From CAVQGZ01 sp964356295 (lineage in GTDB: Bacteria; Actinomycetota; Actinomycetes; Jiangellales; Jiangellaceae), in assembly GCA_964356295.1 (NCBI GenBank), contig CAYHHE010000005.1, positions 1 to 54,224 of the forward strand: a stretch of DNA of 54,224 bases. Reading direction: 5' to 3'. Below, piece after piece: positions 9,523-17,896 of the stretch (position 1 is the stretch's first letter; every line of letters starts with the position of its first letter). Under the pieces are notes generated by a model that was given only the letters and a program-made list of their open reading frames with translations, searched no databases and was not told the DNA's origin. The position numbers were made by a program, and so were the translations under genes.

Positions 9523-11436
9523 ATGAGCGAGCAGCTGCCCATGGCCGCCGAGGGCGTCTTCTCCCTGATGTGGCTGGTGATCGCGTTCCCGCTGGCCGGA
9601 GCGGTGATCCTGCTGCTGGTCGGGAGGCGGGGGGACAGCTGGGGTCACGTGCTCGGCACGTTGACCGTGCTGTCGTCCTTCATCGTCGCCGCGTTCCTTT
9701 TCTTCGCCGAGGTGGGCGAGGCCGCCGAGTCCCGTGCCGTGGTCCAGACGCTGTACGAGTTTGTCGCCGTCGGCGGCTACCAGGTGTCCGTCGGGCTGCT
9801 GCTGGACCCGCTTTCGATGGCGTTCGTGCTGCTCATCACCGGTGTGGGGACGCTGATCCACGTCTACTCCATCGGCTACATGGAGCACGACCCGAGGCGG
9901 CGACGCTTCTTCGGCTACCTCAACCTGTTCGTGGCGGCCATGCTGCTGCTCGTCCTGGCCAACGACTACCTGATCCTCTACGTCGGCTGGGAGGGTGTCG
10001 GCCTGGCCTCCTACCTGCTCATCGGGTTCTGGCAGGCCAAGCCGTCGGCAGCGACCGCGGCCAAGAAGGCCTTCGTGGCCAACCGGGTCGGCGATGTCGG
10101 CATGTCCCTGGCGATCATGGCGATGTTCGCGGCCGTGGGCACCAGCGAGATCCTGGCCGTCACCGGTGCCGCCGACCGGATCTCGCAGGGCTGGTTGACC
10201 GCCCTGGGTCTGCTGCTGCTGCTCGCGGCCTGCGGCAAGTCCGCGCAGGTACCGCTGCAGTCGTGGCTGCTGGACGCGATGGAGGGACCGACCCCGGTGT
10301 CGGCGCTCATCCACGCCGCCACCATGGTCACCGCGGGTGTCTACCTCGTTGTCCGCTCCGGGCCGATCTACGAGGGGGCACCGGTCGCGCAGACTGCCGT
10401 CGTGGTGGTGGGCACGGTCACCCTGCTCTTCGGCGCGGTCATCGGCACAGCCAAGGACGACATCAAGAAGGCGCTCGCCGCGTCGACGATGAGCCAGATC
10501 GGGTACATGATGCTGGCCGCCGGACTCGGACCCGCCGGCTACGTCTTCGCCATCTTCCACCTGCTCGCGCACGGCTTCTTCAAGGCCAACCTCTTCCTCG
10601 GCGCCGGGTCGGTCATGCACGCGATGGACGACGAGGTCGACATGAGGAGGTACGGCGCCTTGCGCGCGATGATGCCGTGGACCTTCGCCACGTTCACCGC
10701 GGGATACCTGGCGATCATCGGTGTGCCGCCCTTCTCCGGCTTCTGGTCCAAGGACAAGATCATCGAGGTGGCCTTCGACACCTCAGTGGTGGCCGGCCTG
10801 GCCGCGCTGCTGGGTGCGGGAATCACCGGCTTCTACATGACCAGGCTCATGCTCATGACCTGGTTCGGCGAGAAGCGATGGAAGCCCGATGCGCACCCAC
10901 ACGAGTCCCCGCCGGTCATCGTCGGACCGTTGGTGGCCCTCGGTGTGCTCTCGGTGGTCGGAGGAGCCATGGAGCTGGGCTTCCTGCCCGGTGGCGGCAT
11001 CGAGGCGTGGCTGGAGCCGACGACCGGCTACGCCGAGACCGATCACATCCTGCCCACCGCCGCCTACCCCGTGATCACCCTCGCGGTCGTGGCCGTCGGG
11101 GTCGCCTGGGCGTGGCTGGTCTACGGCAGGGACCCGATCCCGGCCGCCCCGCCGGCCGGCTCGCCGCTCACCCGGGCGGCCCGAGCCGACCTGTACGGCG
11201 ACGCGTTCAACGAGGCCGTGCTGATGAGGCCAGGTCAGTACCTGACCCGGACCCTCGTCTTCGTCGACAGCCGCGGCATCGACGGTGCCGTCAACGGCAT
11301 CGCCTCAGCGATCGGTGCCCTGTCGGCGCGGGGACGACGGATCCAGACCGGGTTCGTCCGCTCCTACGCCCTGTCCATGCTCGGTGGGGCCGTGGTGGTC
11401 GTGGCCGCCCTGCTGCTGATGGGGGGTCGGCCGTGA
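9523..11436 (+). CDS. nuoL: NADH-quinone oxidoreductase subunit L
   Basis: This is the distal antiporter-like proton-pumping subunit (637 aa) with a long lateral helix at its C-terminus. The channel glutamate lies in the conserved YVGWEGVGLASYLLIGFW near residue 150, and the half-channel lysines follow in the CGKSAQVPLQSWL segment near residue 235. AlphaFold-style topology cannot be computed here, but the hydropathy pattern of many membrane segments is clear. It overlaps nuoM by GTGA. Confidence 0.97.
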   Translation: MSEQLPMAAEGVFSLMWLVIAFPLAGAVILLLVGRRGDSWGHVLGTLTVLSSFIVAAFLFFAEVGEAAESRAVVQTLYEFVAVGGYQVSVGLLLDPLSMAFVLLITGVGTLIHVYSIGYMEHDPRRRRFFGYLNLFVAAMLLLVLANDYLILYVGWEGVGLASYLLIGFWQAKPSAATAAKKAFVANRVGDVGMSLAIMAMFAAVGTSEILAVTGAADRISQGWLTALGLLLLLAACGKSAQVPLQSWLLDAMEGPTPVSALIHAATMVTAGVYLVVRSGPIYEGAPVAQTAVVVVGTVTLLFGAVIGTAKDDIKKALAASTMSQIGYMMLAAGLGPAGYVFAIFHLLAHGFFKANLFLGAGSVMHAMDDEVDMRRYGALRAMMPWTFATFTAGYLAIIGVPPFSGFWSKDKIIEVAFDTSVVAGLAALLGAGITGFYMTRLMLMTWFGEKRWKPDAHPHESPPVIVGPLVALGVLSVVGGAMELGFLPGGGIEAWLEPTTGYAETDHILPTAAYPVITLAVVAVGVAWAWLVYGRDPIPAAPPAGSPLTRAARADLYGDAFNEAVLMRPGQYLTRTLVFVDSRGIDGAVNGIASAIGALSARGRRIQTGFVRSYALSMLGGAVVVVAALLLMGGRP

Positions 11437-12947
11437 CCGTCGGGCTGCTCAGCCTCCTCGTCGTCGTCCCGCTGCTGGGGGCGTTGGCCACCATGGTCGT
11501 CCCGTCCGTCACGGGTGCGAAGATCACCGCGATCGGCTCCTCCGTGGTCACCCTGGCCCTGACCATCGTGGCCGGGCTGCAGTTCGAGGTCGGCGGTCCG
11601 CTGTACCAGCTGACCGAGCAGGTCGCCTGGGTGCAGCCGTACGGGCTGTACTGGTCGCTGGGCATCAGCGGGATCTCGCTGGCCCTGGTCGCCCTCACGT
11701 CGGTCACCACACCCATCGTGCTGGGCGCCATGTGGAACGAGGCCGACGGCAGCGGCCGCAGCGTCAAGGGGTTCTACGCCCTGCTGCTGGTCCTGCAGGC
11801 CATGACGATCGGGGCCTTCCTGTCCACCGACGTCCTGCTGTTCTACATCCTCTTCGAGGCGATGCTCATCCCGATGTACTTCCTCATCGGGGTGTACGGC
11901 GGGCCCAAGCGGCAGTACGCGGCGACGAAGTTCCTGCTCTACAACCTGCTCGGCGGACTGCTCATGCTCGCGGCCGTCATCGGTCTGTACCTGCAGGCCC
12001 CGGACGACCGGTCCTTCCTGCTGGCCGACCTCACCGCCCTTGCGATCCCGGAGTCCACCCAGGCCTGGCTCTTCCTGGGGTTCATGATCGCCTTCGCGAT
12101 CAAGGCGCCGCTGTGGCCGCTGCACACCTGGCTTCCCGACGCGGCAAGCGAGGCGACCCCGTCGCAGGCGGCCTACCTCAGCGGCGTCGTGGACAAGGTG
12201 GGCACGTTCGGGATGGTCGCGCTCGTGCTGCCGCTGTTCCCCGACGCCACCCGAACCTTCGCCCCGGTGCTGGTGACGCTGGCGGTCATCAGCGTGCTCT
12301 ACGGCGGGCTTCTCGCGATCGGCCAGACCGACATCAAGCGGATCATCGCCTTCTCGTCGATCTCCCACTTCGGCGTGATCGTGCTCGGCATCTTCGCCCT
12401 CACCAGCCAGGGGACCGGGGGGTCGACCTTCTACATGGTCAGCCACGGCCTGTCGACAGCCGCCCTGTTCATCGTCGCCGGCTTGATGATCGTGCGTCGA
12501 GGGTCGCGGCAGCTGGGGGACTACGGCGGGCTCCAGGCGCCGGCTCCGATCCTGGCCGGGTTCCTCATGGTCGCCGGTCTCAGCGGGCTGGCCATGCCGG
12601 GCCTGGCCACGTTCGTCAGCGAGTTCCTCGTGCTGCTGGGTACCTTCTCGCGTTACCAGGTGGCCGCGGCACTGGCGACGCTGGGGATCGTGCTGTCCGC
12701 GTTGTACATCCTCATCCTGTACCAGCGGACGATGACCGGGCCGCCCACGCCGGCGACCCAAGGCATCCGCGACGTCCGCGGCCGGGAGGCCGTGGTGGTG
12801 GCACCGCTGTTCGTGCTGCTGCTCGTCCTGGGCATCGTGCCCGCCCCGCTGCTCGACGTCATCGACGACGGCACACGGCTCACCCTGGAGCAGGTCGAGG
12901 TGAGCGACCCCGAGCCGGTCTTCGCCCAGGGAGGGCGGCAGCGATGA
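11433..12947 (+). CDS. nuoM: NADH-quinone oxidoreductase subunit M
   Basis: This is an antiporter-like proton-pumping membrane subunit (504 aa). The channel glutamate is in LFYILFEAMLIPMYFLIGVY near residue 140, and the conserved lysine segment AFAIKAPLWPLHTWLPDA is near residue 226. The GTG at 11433 was chosen because it overlaps the nuoL stop; the much longer in-frame ORF starting upstream is a shadow of nuoL. It ends with an ATGA overlap with nuoN. Confidence 0.96.
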   Translation: MTVGLLSLLVVVPLLGALATMVVPSVTGAKITAIGSSVVTLALTIVAGLQFEVGGPLYQLTEQVAWVQPYGLYWSLGISGISLALVALTSVTTPIVLGAMWNEADGSGRSVKGFYALLLVLQAMTIGAFLSTDVLLFYILFEAMLIPMYFLIGVYGGPKRQYAATKFLLYNLLGGLLMLAAVIGLYLQAPDDRSFLLADLTALAIPESTQAWLFLGFMIAFAIKAPLWPLHTWLPDAASEATPSQAAYLSGVVDKVGTFGMVALVLPLFPDATRTFAPVLVTLAVISVLYGGLLAIGQTDIKRIIAFSSISHFGVIVLGIFALTSQGTGGSTFYMVSHGLSTAALFIVAGLMIVRRGSRQLGDYGGLQAPAPILAGFLMVAGLSGLAMPGLATFVSEFLVLLGTFSRYQVAAALATLGIVLSALYILILYQRTMTGPPTPATQGIRDVRGREAVVVAPLFVLLLVLGIVPAPLLDVIDDGTRLTLEQVEVSDPEPVFAQGGRQR

Positions 12948-14476
12948 GCACGCTCACCCTGGCCGACCTCGGCGCGATCACCCCGATCCTCCTCGTGCTG
13001 GGGGCGGCGGTGCTCGGTGTCCTGGTCGACGCGTTCGCGCCGGCGGGTCGCCGCCGACTGGTCCACCTGGTGCTCAGCGTCGGCGCCCTCGGGCTCGCGC
13101 TGGCCTGGACGCTGGCCCAGGTGGGCAGCACGCCGGCGGTGACGTTCGACGGCGCGGTGGTGGTGGACGGTCCGGCGGTCTTCACCCAGGGGATCATCGC
13201 GCTGTTCGCTCTGCTCACCGTCGTCCTCTACGCCGAGCGCAGGCTCGACCCCGCCGGCGACCCGTTCACCCCCGCGGGGTCCGCGGTTCCCGGCAGCGAG
13301 CTCGAACGGGTGCTCACCTTGCAGCGGGTGCAGCAGAGCGAGGTCTACCCCCTCACCCTGTTCGCGGCCGGCGGGATGATGACCTTCGTCGTGGCCGGCG
13401 ACCTGCTCACCGCCTTCGTCGCCCTCGAGGTGCTCTCCCTGCCGCTGTACCTGCTCTCCAGCCTGTCCCGCCGCAAGCGCCTGCTCTCGCAGGAGGCGGG
13501 GATGAAGTACTTCCTGCTCGGGGCGTTCGCCTCGGCGTTCTTCCTCTACGGCGCGGCGCTGGTCTACGGGGCGACCGGCTCGCTGAGCTTCGCCGGGATC
13601 GACACCGCGGTCAGCGGACGGGTCGGCGTCGACTCGCTGCTCCTGGTCGGCATGGGCATGCTCGCCGTCGGCCTGCTGTTCAAGATCAGCGCGGTGCCGT
13701 TCCAGTTCTGGACGCCGGACGTCTACCAGGGCGCGCCCACGCCGGTCACCGGGTTCATGGCCGCGGCGACGAAGGCGGCGGCCTTCGTCGTGCTGCTGCG
13801 GGTGTTCTACGTCGGTCTCGGCGGGCTGGCCGAGGACTGGGTCCCGCTGCTGTCGGTCCTGGCAGCGATCACCATGCTGGTGGGCTCGGTGCTGGCGCTG
13901 TCCCAGACCGACGTCAAGCGGATGCTGGCCTACTCCTCCATCGCGCATGCGGGCTTCCTGCTGGTCGGGATGGTCTCGGCCGACCCGGCCGGCACCGGGG
14001 CCGTGCTGTTCTATCTGCTGGTCTACGGTGTGGCCACCCTCGGCGCCTTCGCTGTGGTGACCCTGGTGCGCGACGCCGGCGGGGAGGCAACCCACCTGTC
14101 ACAGTGGGCCGGGCTGGGACGTCGCTCCCCGGTGGCGGCCGGGGTCTTCGCACTGTTCCTGCTCTCCTTCGCCGGTATCCCGCTCACCAGCGGCTTCATC
14201 GCCAAGCTCGCGGTGTTCTCGGCGGCGTTCGACGCCGGGCAGATCGTGCTCGTGGTCGTCGGCCTGCTGTCCAGTGCGATCGCGGCCTTCTTCTACGTTC
14301 GAGTCATCGTGCTGATGTTCTTCTCCGACCCCGCTCCTGGCGGGCCGACCGTCAGCGTGCCCGGTGCGGGCACGACCGCTGTCATCACCCTGACCGCCGC
14401 GCTCACCGTGCTGCTCGGGGTGTTCCCGGCCCCGCTGTTCGAGCTGGCCGAGCTGGCCTCCGAGTTCGTCCGGTAG
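12944..14476 (+). CDS. nuoN: NADH-quinone oxidoreductase subunit N
   Basis: This is the third antiporter-like subunit (510 aa) and the last gene of the nuo operon. The family glutamate lies in AFVALEVLSLPLYLLSSL, and the conserved lysine segment appears as LFKISAVPFQFWTPDVYQG. A loop of about 25 residues (near residue 110) with proline and charged residues is inserted before that helix pair, which is common in actinobacterial NuoN. Two bases separate its stop from the polyprenyl synthase start, so that gene is probably co-transcribed. Confidence 0.96.
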   Translation: MSTLTLADLGAITPILLVLGAAVLGVLVDAFAPAGRRRLVHLVLSVGALGLALAWTLAQVGSTPAVTFDGAVVVDGPAVFTQGIIALFALLTVVLYAERRLDPAGDPFTPAGSAVPGSELERVLTLQRVQQSEVYPLTLFAAGGMMTFVVAGDLLTAFVALEVLSLPLYLLSSLSRRKRLLSQEAGMKYFLLGAFASAFFLYGAALVYGATGSLSFAGIDTAVSGRVGVDSLLLVGMGMLAVGLLFKISAVPFQFWTPDVYQGAPTPVTGFMAAATKAAAFVVLLRVFYVGLGGLAEDWVPLLSVLAAITMLVGSVLALSQTDVKRMLAYSSIAHAGFLLVGMVSADPAGTGAVLFYLLVYGVATLGAFAVVTLVRDAGGEATHLSQWAGLGRRSPVAAGVFALFLLSFAGIPLTSGFIAKLAVFSAAFDAGQIVLVVVGLLSSAIAAFFYVRVIVLMFFSDPAPGGPTVSVPGAGTTAVITLTAALTVLLGVFPAPLFELAELASEFVR

Positions 14477-14478
14477 CC

Positions 14479-15468
14479 GTGCACACGCAGACCATCACCG
14501 TCCCCGACGTCGACGACGCCCTCTCCGACCACGTGCGCGCCGGGCTCGTGGAGGTGGAGGCCGGCCTGGCCGCCGCGGTCACCGTCGACGACGGCCTCGT
14601 CGACTCTGCGGCACGTCACCTGCTGGCCGCGGGAGGCAAGCGTTTCCGGCCGCTGATGGTGCTGCTGGCTGCGCAGCTGGGCGACCCGGCGGCCCCAGGT
14701 GTCGTCCCGTCCGCGCTGGTCGTCGAGCTGACCCACCTGGCCACCCTCTACCACGACGACGTCATGGACGAGGCGACGGTCCGCCGGGGCGTCCCCAGCG
14801 CCAACGCCGCCTACGGCAACACGGTGGCCATCCTCACCGGCGACTACCTGTTCGCCCGCGCCTCGGAGATCGTCGCCGACCTCGGGCCGGAGGCGGTACG
14901 GCTGCAGGCGTCCACGTTCGCGCGCCTGGTCCGCGGCCAGATCCGGGAGACCGCCGGGCCCGGCGAGGAGGACCCGGTCGGCCACTACCTGGACGTGCTG
15001 GCGGACAAGACCGGCTCCCTCATCGCCACCTCGGCTCGGTTCGGCGCCTGGATGGCCGGGGCGCCGCAGGCGCAGGTCGACACCGTCACCCGCTTCGGTG
15101 AGGCGATCGGTGTGGCGTTCCAGCTCGCCGACGACGTCATCGACGTGGCCAGCGACCGTGCCGAGTCGGGGAAGACACCCGGGACGGATCTGCGTGAGGG
15201 TGTGCCGACGCTGCCGTCGCTGTACGCCGCCCGCTCCGTCGCACCCGCCGACGCCCGGCTGTGCGACCTGCTGTCCGGGCCGGTTGCCGAGGACGACATC
15301 GCCGAGGCGCTGGCGCTGCTGCGCGCCCACCCGGCCCTGGAGGAGTCCCGTCGGGAGGTGCGCCGCTGGGCAGACCTCGCGCGTGAGCACCTGCTCGGTC
15401 TACAGGAGGGTCCGGCCCGGCTGGCCCTCAGCCAGATCTGCGACTCGGTGGTCAGCCGAACGGCGTAG
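14479..15468 (+). CDS. Trans-polyprenyl diphosphate synthase
   Basis: This is a class I isoprenyl diphosphate synthase (329 aa) that condenses IPP onto allylic diphosphates. Both aspartate-rich motifs are present: the first, DDVMD (near residue 95), and the second, DDVID (near residue 219). GGKRFRP, which binds IPP, is near residue 52. Its position two bases after nuoN, as in Streptomyces, points to synthesis of the menaquinone side chain (heptaprenyl- to nonaprenyl-type). Product length cannot be read from sequence with confidence. The GTG at 14479 is the first start after nuoN. Its last 69 bases overlap the convergent rarD. Confidence 0.9.
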   Translation: MHTQTITVPDVDDALSDHVRAGLVEVEAGLAAAVTVDDGLVDSAARHLLAAGGKRFRPLMVLLAAQLGDPAAPGVVPSALVVELTHLATLYHDDVMDEATVRRGVPSANAAYGNTVAILTGDYLFARASEIVADLGPEAVRLQASTFARLVRGQIRETAGPGEEDPVGHYLDVLADKTGSLIATSARFGAWMAGAPQAQVDTVTRFGEAIGVAFQLADDVIDVASDRAESGKTPGTDLREGVPTLPSLYAARSVAPADARLCDLLSGPVAEDDIAEALALLRAHPALEESRREVRRWADLAREHLLGLQEGPARLALSQICDSVVSRTA

Positions 15469-16332
15469 CAGCCCCTCGGCGGTGAACAGCGCCAGGGAGA
15501 TCCACACCAGCGCGAAGCCCGCGAGGCGGGGCAGCGGCATCGGCTCGTCGTACACGAACACGCCGATGACGAACTGGATCGACGGGCCCAGGTACTGCAG
15601 AAGGCCCAACGTCGACAGCGGGATCCTCGTCGCGGCACCGGAGAACGCCAGCAGCGGCAGGACGGTGACCAGGCCGGCGCCGGCCAGCAGCAACGAGTGG
15701 CCCGTGGAGACCTGGCCGAAGGTGCCGCCCGGGAGGGTCAGGAGGTACACCGCCGCGGGCAGCACGAGCAGGCCGGTCTCGACCACCAGGCCCTCGGCTG
15801 CGCCCACCGCCGCCTGCTTCTTCATCAGGCCGTAGATGGCGAACGAGAACGCCAGGGTCAAGGCGATCCACGGCGGCCTGCCGTAGTCGAAGGTGAGGAT
15901 CCCGACCGCCAGGGCCGCCAGGCTCAACGAGGCCCACTGCGCCGGTCGTAGCCTCTCCCCGAGGACGACGACGGCGACCATCACCGTGACCAGCGGACCG
16001 ATGAAGTAGCCGAGCGAGGTCTCCACGACCTGCCCGCTGTTGACGCCGAAGATGTAGGTGCCCCAGTTGACCGAGATCAGCACGGCCGCCACCAGCAGGT
16101 AGCCCAGGGAGCGGCGGGGCAGCGACAGCACGCCGCGCAGCCGGCGCCGCCACACCAGCAGCGCCACCAGCACGACGAAGGACCAGACCACCCGGTGTGC
16201 CAGGATCTCGAGTGGTGTGGCCGGCTCCAGCAGGGGCCAGTACAGCGGGAACAGTCCCCACATCAGGTACGCGGCGACCCCGAGCAGCAGCCCTTGGCGG
16301 CGCGGCGCCTCGACCGCCCGGGTGGGGGTCAC
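15400..16332 (-). CDS. rarD: RarD-type EamA permease
   Basis: This is an inner-membrane transporter of the drug/metabolite superfamily (310 aa, about ten membrane segments in two EamA repeats). The N-terminus with YLMWGLFPLYWPLL is typical of RarD, the family once linked to chloramphenicol sensitivity; the substrate is unknown. The GTG start overlaps the stop codon of a short unassigned reading frame upstream (CTGTGA). The 3' end overlaps the end of the polyprenyl synthase gene by 69 bases on the opposite strand, so its last 23 codons are encoded antisense to that gene. Confidence 0.88.
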   Translation of the reverse strand: MTPTRAVEAPRRQGLLLGVAAYLMWGLFPLYWPLLEPATPLEILAHRVVWSFVVLVALLVWRRRLRGVLSLPRRSLGYLLVAAVLISVNWGTYIFGVNSGQVVETSLGYFIGPLVTVMVAVVVLGERLRPAQWASLSLAALAVGILTFDYGRPPWIALTLAFSFAIYGLMKKQAAVGAAEGLVVETGLLVLPAAVYLLTLPGGTFGQVSTGHSLLLAGAGLVTVLPLLAFSGAATRIPLSTLGLLQYLGPSIQFVIGVFVYDEPMPLPRLAGFALVWISLALFTAEGLLRRSADHRVADLAEGQPGRTLL

Positions 16333-16467
16333 AGCCGGGGCGCCATCAGGATGGCGTCCACCCGGGCCCGGTCGATGAGGAACTCGTCCACCGGCACCCG
16401 CAGCGCCGGCTTGCGCTTGCCCGACCGGTGGGAGCAGCGAGGCGGAACGTGACGGGCCGGCCGTCCA
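16329..16467 (-). pseudogene. Short reading frame upstream of rarD, possible gene remnant
   Basis: On the minus strand an open frame runs from just after the yajQ stop to a TGA at 16331-16329. It has about 46 codons and no ATG. The last part looks protein-like, with PVDEFLIDRARVDAILMAPR near the end. Its stop overlaps the rarD GTG in the pattern seen for real coupled genes in this window. GTG codons at 16397 or 16391 could start a peptide of 22-24 residues. I do not recognise the product. It may be the tail of a decayed gene between yajQ and rarD or chance coding. Confidence 0.3.
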
Positions 16468-16962
16468 CTAGCGGTAGTTCACGAACTGGACGGCGAAGTC
16501 GAAGTCCTCGTTCTTCAGCGCGGTGATGGTGGCCTGTAGGTCGTTCCTGCTCTTCGACGACACCCGCACCTCCTCGCCCTGGACCTGTGCCCTCCCCGAC
16601 TTCGGAGCGAAGTCACGCACCACCTTGGCCACCTGCTTGGCCTGCTCGGAGGACAGCCCGTTCTGCAGGGTGGCCGTGATCTTGTAGGTCTTGCCGGAGG
16701 CGCGCGGGTCGCCGGCATCCAGGGCCTTCAGCGACACCCCTCGTTTGACCAGCTTGTCCTTGAGCACGTCCAGCGCGGCCCGCACCCGGTCCTCGGTGCT
16801 CGCTTGCAGCTCGATGCCGTACTCGCCGGCCCAGGAGACGCAGGCGTTCGTGCCGCGGAAGTCGAACCGCTGGCCGAGCTCCTTGGCGGCCTGGTTCAGC
16901 GCGTTGTCGACCTCCTGCCGGTCGATCTTGCTCACCACGTCGAAGGAGGACTCGCTGGCCAT
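16468..16962 (-). CDS. yajQ: YajQ-family nucleotide-binding protein
   Basis: This is a 164-aa protein with the two-domain YajQ fold. The conserved start SSFDVVSKIDRQEV(x)NALNQA and the end DFAVQFVNYR are both visible. Some family members bind cyclic di-GMP and act as effectors, but the role in actinobacteria is not settled. The ATG at 16962 was chosen because it has the SD-like AAAGGA nine bases upstream and matches the family N-terminus. A longer frame reaching 17034 would run through tRNA-Tyr and was rejected. Confidence 0.92.
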   Translation of the reverse strand: MASESSFDVVSKIDRQEVDNALNQAAKELGQRFDFRGTNACVSWAGEYGIELQASTEDRVRAALDVLKDKLVKRGVSLKALDAGDPRASGKTYKITATLQNGLSSEQAKQVAKVVRDFAPKSGRAQVQGEEVRVSSKSRNDLQATITALKNEDFDFAVQFVNYR

Positions 16963-16968
16963 GTCGGT

Positions 16969-16974
16969 TATCCT
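16969..16974 (+). promoter_or_regulatory. Candidate -10 element for tRNA-Tyr
   Basis: TATCCT lies 10 bases before the mature 5' end of tRNA-Tyr. Its complement overlaps the SD (AAAGGA) of yajQ on the other strand. No clear -35 is visible. Confidence 0.45.
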
Positions 16975-16984
16975 TTCGTGTTGC

Positions 16985-17066
16985 GGCAGGTTGCCCGAGC
17001 GGCCAAAGGGAGCGGTCTGTAAAACCGTCGGCATCGCCTACGTTGGTTCGAATCCAACACCTGCCA
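16985..17066 (+). tRNA. tRNA-Tyr (GTA)
   Basis: This is an 82-base class II tRNA. The acceptor strands GGCAGGT and ACCTGCC pair fully. The anticodon loop CTGTAAA carries GTA. A long variable arm follows, and the T arm loop is TTCGAAT. CCA is not encoded. Confidence 0.95.
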
Positions 17067-17077
17067 CGCAGCCTGCG

Positions 17078-17083
17078 TACCAT
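17078..17083 (+). promoter_or_regulatory. Candidate -10 element for tRNA-Thr
   Basis: TACCAT lies 13 bases before the tRNA-Thr 5' end, in the 30-base spacer after tRNA-Tyr. This would allow separate transcription of tRNA-Thr, tRNA-Met and rpmG. The -35 is not clear. Confidence 0.35.
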
Positions 17084-17096
17084 AGTCGGTTGCGTC

Positions 17097-17169
17097 GCCC
17101 CACTAGCTCAGTCGGCAGAGCGTCTCCATGGTAAGGAGAAGGTCTACGGTTCGATTCCGTAGTGGGGCT
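17097..17169 (+). tRNA. tRNA-Thr (GGT)
   Basis: The acceptor pair GCCCCAC/GTGGGGC is perfect. The anticodon stem TCTCC/GGAGA encloses the loop ATGGTAA with anticodon GGT. It has 73 bases and CCA is not encoded. The order tRNA-Thr, tRNA-Met, rpmG is conserved in many actinobacteria. Confidence 0.95.
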
Positions 17170-17190
17170 CGAGGGTTCAGCAGTCCTTGC

Positions 17191-17263
17191 GGCGGTGTAG
17201 CTCAGACGGTAGAGCAAGCGGCTCATAATCGCTGTGTCGCCGGTTCGAGTCCGGCCACCGCTA
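17191..17263 (+). tRNA. tRNA-Met (CAT), elongator type
   Basis: The acceptor pair GGCGGTG/CACCGCT closes with a G-U pair at the end. The anticodon loop CTCATAA carries CAT. It lacks the unpaired C1 of initiator tRNA. The Thr-Met-rpmG context supports elongator Met over a lysidine-modified tRNA-Ile. CCA is not encoded. Confidence 0.9.
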
Positions 17264-17285
17264 CGGTCCCAGAAGGAGAGCAGAC

Positions 17286-17456
17286 GTGGCAGCCAAGACC
17301 GCCGACATCCGGCCCAAGATCACTCTGGCGTGCACCGAGTGCAAGGAGCGCACGTACATCACCCGCAAGAACCGACGCAACGACCCAGACCGGCTCGAGC
17401 TGAGCAAGTACTGCCCACGCTGCCGCCGGCACACCGCCCACCGCGAGACCAGGTGA
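17286..17456 (+). CDS. rpmG: 50S ribosomal protein L33
   Basis: This is a 56-aa ribosomal protein with two zinc-ligand pairs, CTEC at residues 16-19 and CPRC at 43-46, so it is the zinc-binding (C+) form of L33. The GTG start has a strong SD, GAAGGAGAG, seven bases upstream. It follows tRNA-Met by 22 bases, and its stop overlaps the hadA GTG by four bases. This coupling of a ribosomal protein to a fatty acid dehydratase gene is known from mycobacteria. Confidence 0.95.
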   Translation: MAAKTADIRPKITLACTECKERTYITRKNRRNDPDRLELSKYCPRCRRHTAHRETR

Positions 17457-17896
17457 CCGCAGACCCCACCGCTCTGGTCGGGCAGTCGGTGGTCGACGCG
17501 GGGTACGAGGTCAGCCGCGGCAAGATCCGCGAGTTCGCCTCGGCGGTGGGGGAGACCTCACCGCTGTGCCACGACGTCGAGGCCGCCCGGGCGGCCGGGT
17601 ACCCCGACCTCGTCGCGCCGCCGACCTTCGCCTTCGTCCCCGCATCCCGCGCCCTCGCCGGCCTGATGGCGATGCTTCAGGCGCCGCTGCGCAACCAGGT
17701 CCACGGCGAGCAGGGCTTCACCCACCACCGCCCGATCATGGCCGGCGACGTGCTCACCACGACGGCCTCGCTTACGCGGGTGCGCTCCGGCGGGGGCCGG
17801 ATGGTCGTCGGGATCGACTGCGAGCTGGCAGACGAGGACGGGCGGCCGGTCACCACCGCGCGGTCGACCATCATCGTCAGCGGGGTCGGGCAGTGA
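17453..17896 (+). CDS. hadA: (3R)-hydroxyacyl-ACP dehydratase subunit HadA-like (MaoC N-terminal type)
   Basis: This is a 147-aa hotdog-fold protein of the FAS1-like/UPF0336 dehydratase family. Family members pair with HadB to dehydrate 3-hydroxyacyl-ACP in type II fatty acid or mycolate synthesis. Visible family features are the N-terminal VGQSVVDAGYEVSRGKIREF, the PDLVAPPTFAFV segment and the HGEQGFTHHRPI strand. It lacks the catalytic Asp/His hydratase motif, which the HadB partner carries. The GTG overlaps the rpmG stop. Whether this organism makes mycolates cannot be told from the window. Confidence 0.88.
   Translation: MTADPTALVGQSVVDAGYEVSRGKIREFASAVGETSPLCHDVEAARAAGYPDLVAPPTFAFVPASRALAGLMAMLQAPLRNQVHGEQGFTHHRPIMAGDVLTTTASLTRVRSGGGRMVVGIDCELADEDGRPVTTARSTIIVSGVGQ

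Noticed and set aside
9570..11432. Long in-frame extension upstream of nuoM
   Set aside because: It is a shadow of nuoL with no family similarity. The GTG at 11433 gives the normal NuoM N-terminus and overlaps the nuoL stop.
16963..17034. Longer yajQ start on the minus strand
   Set aside because: It would run through tRNA-Tyr. The ATG at 16962 has an SD and the family N-terminus.
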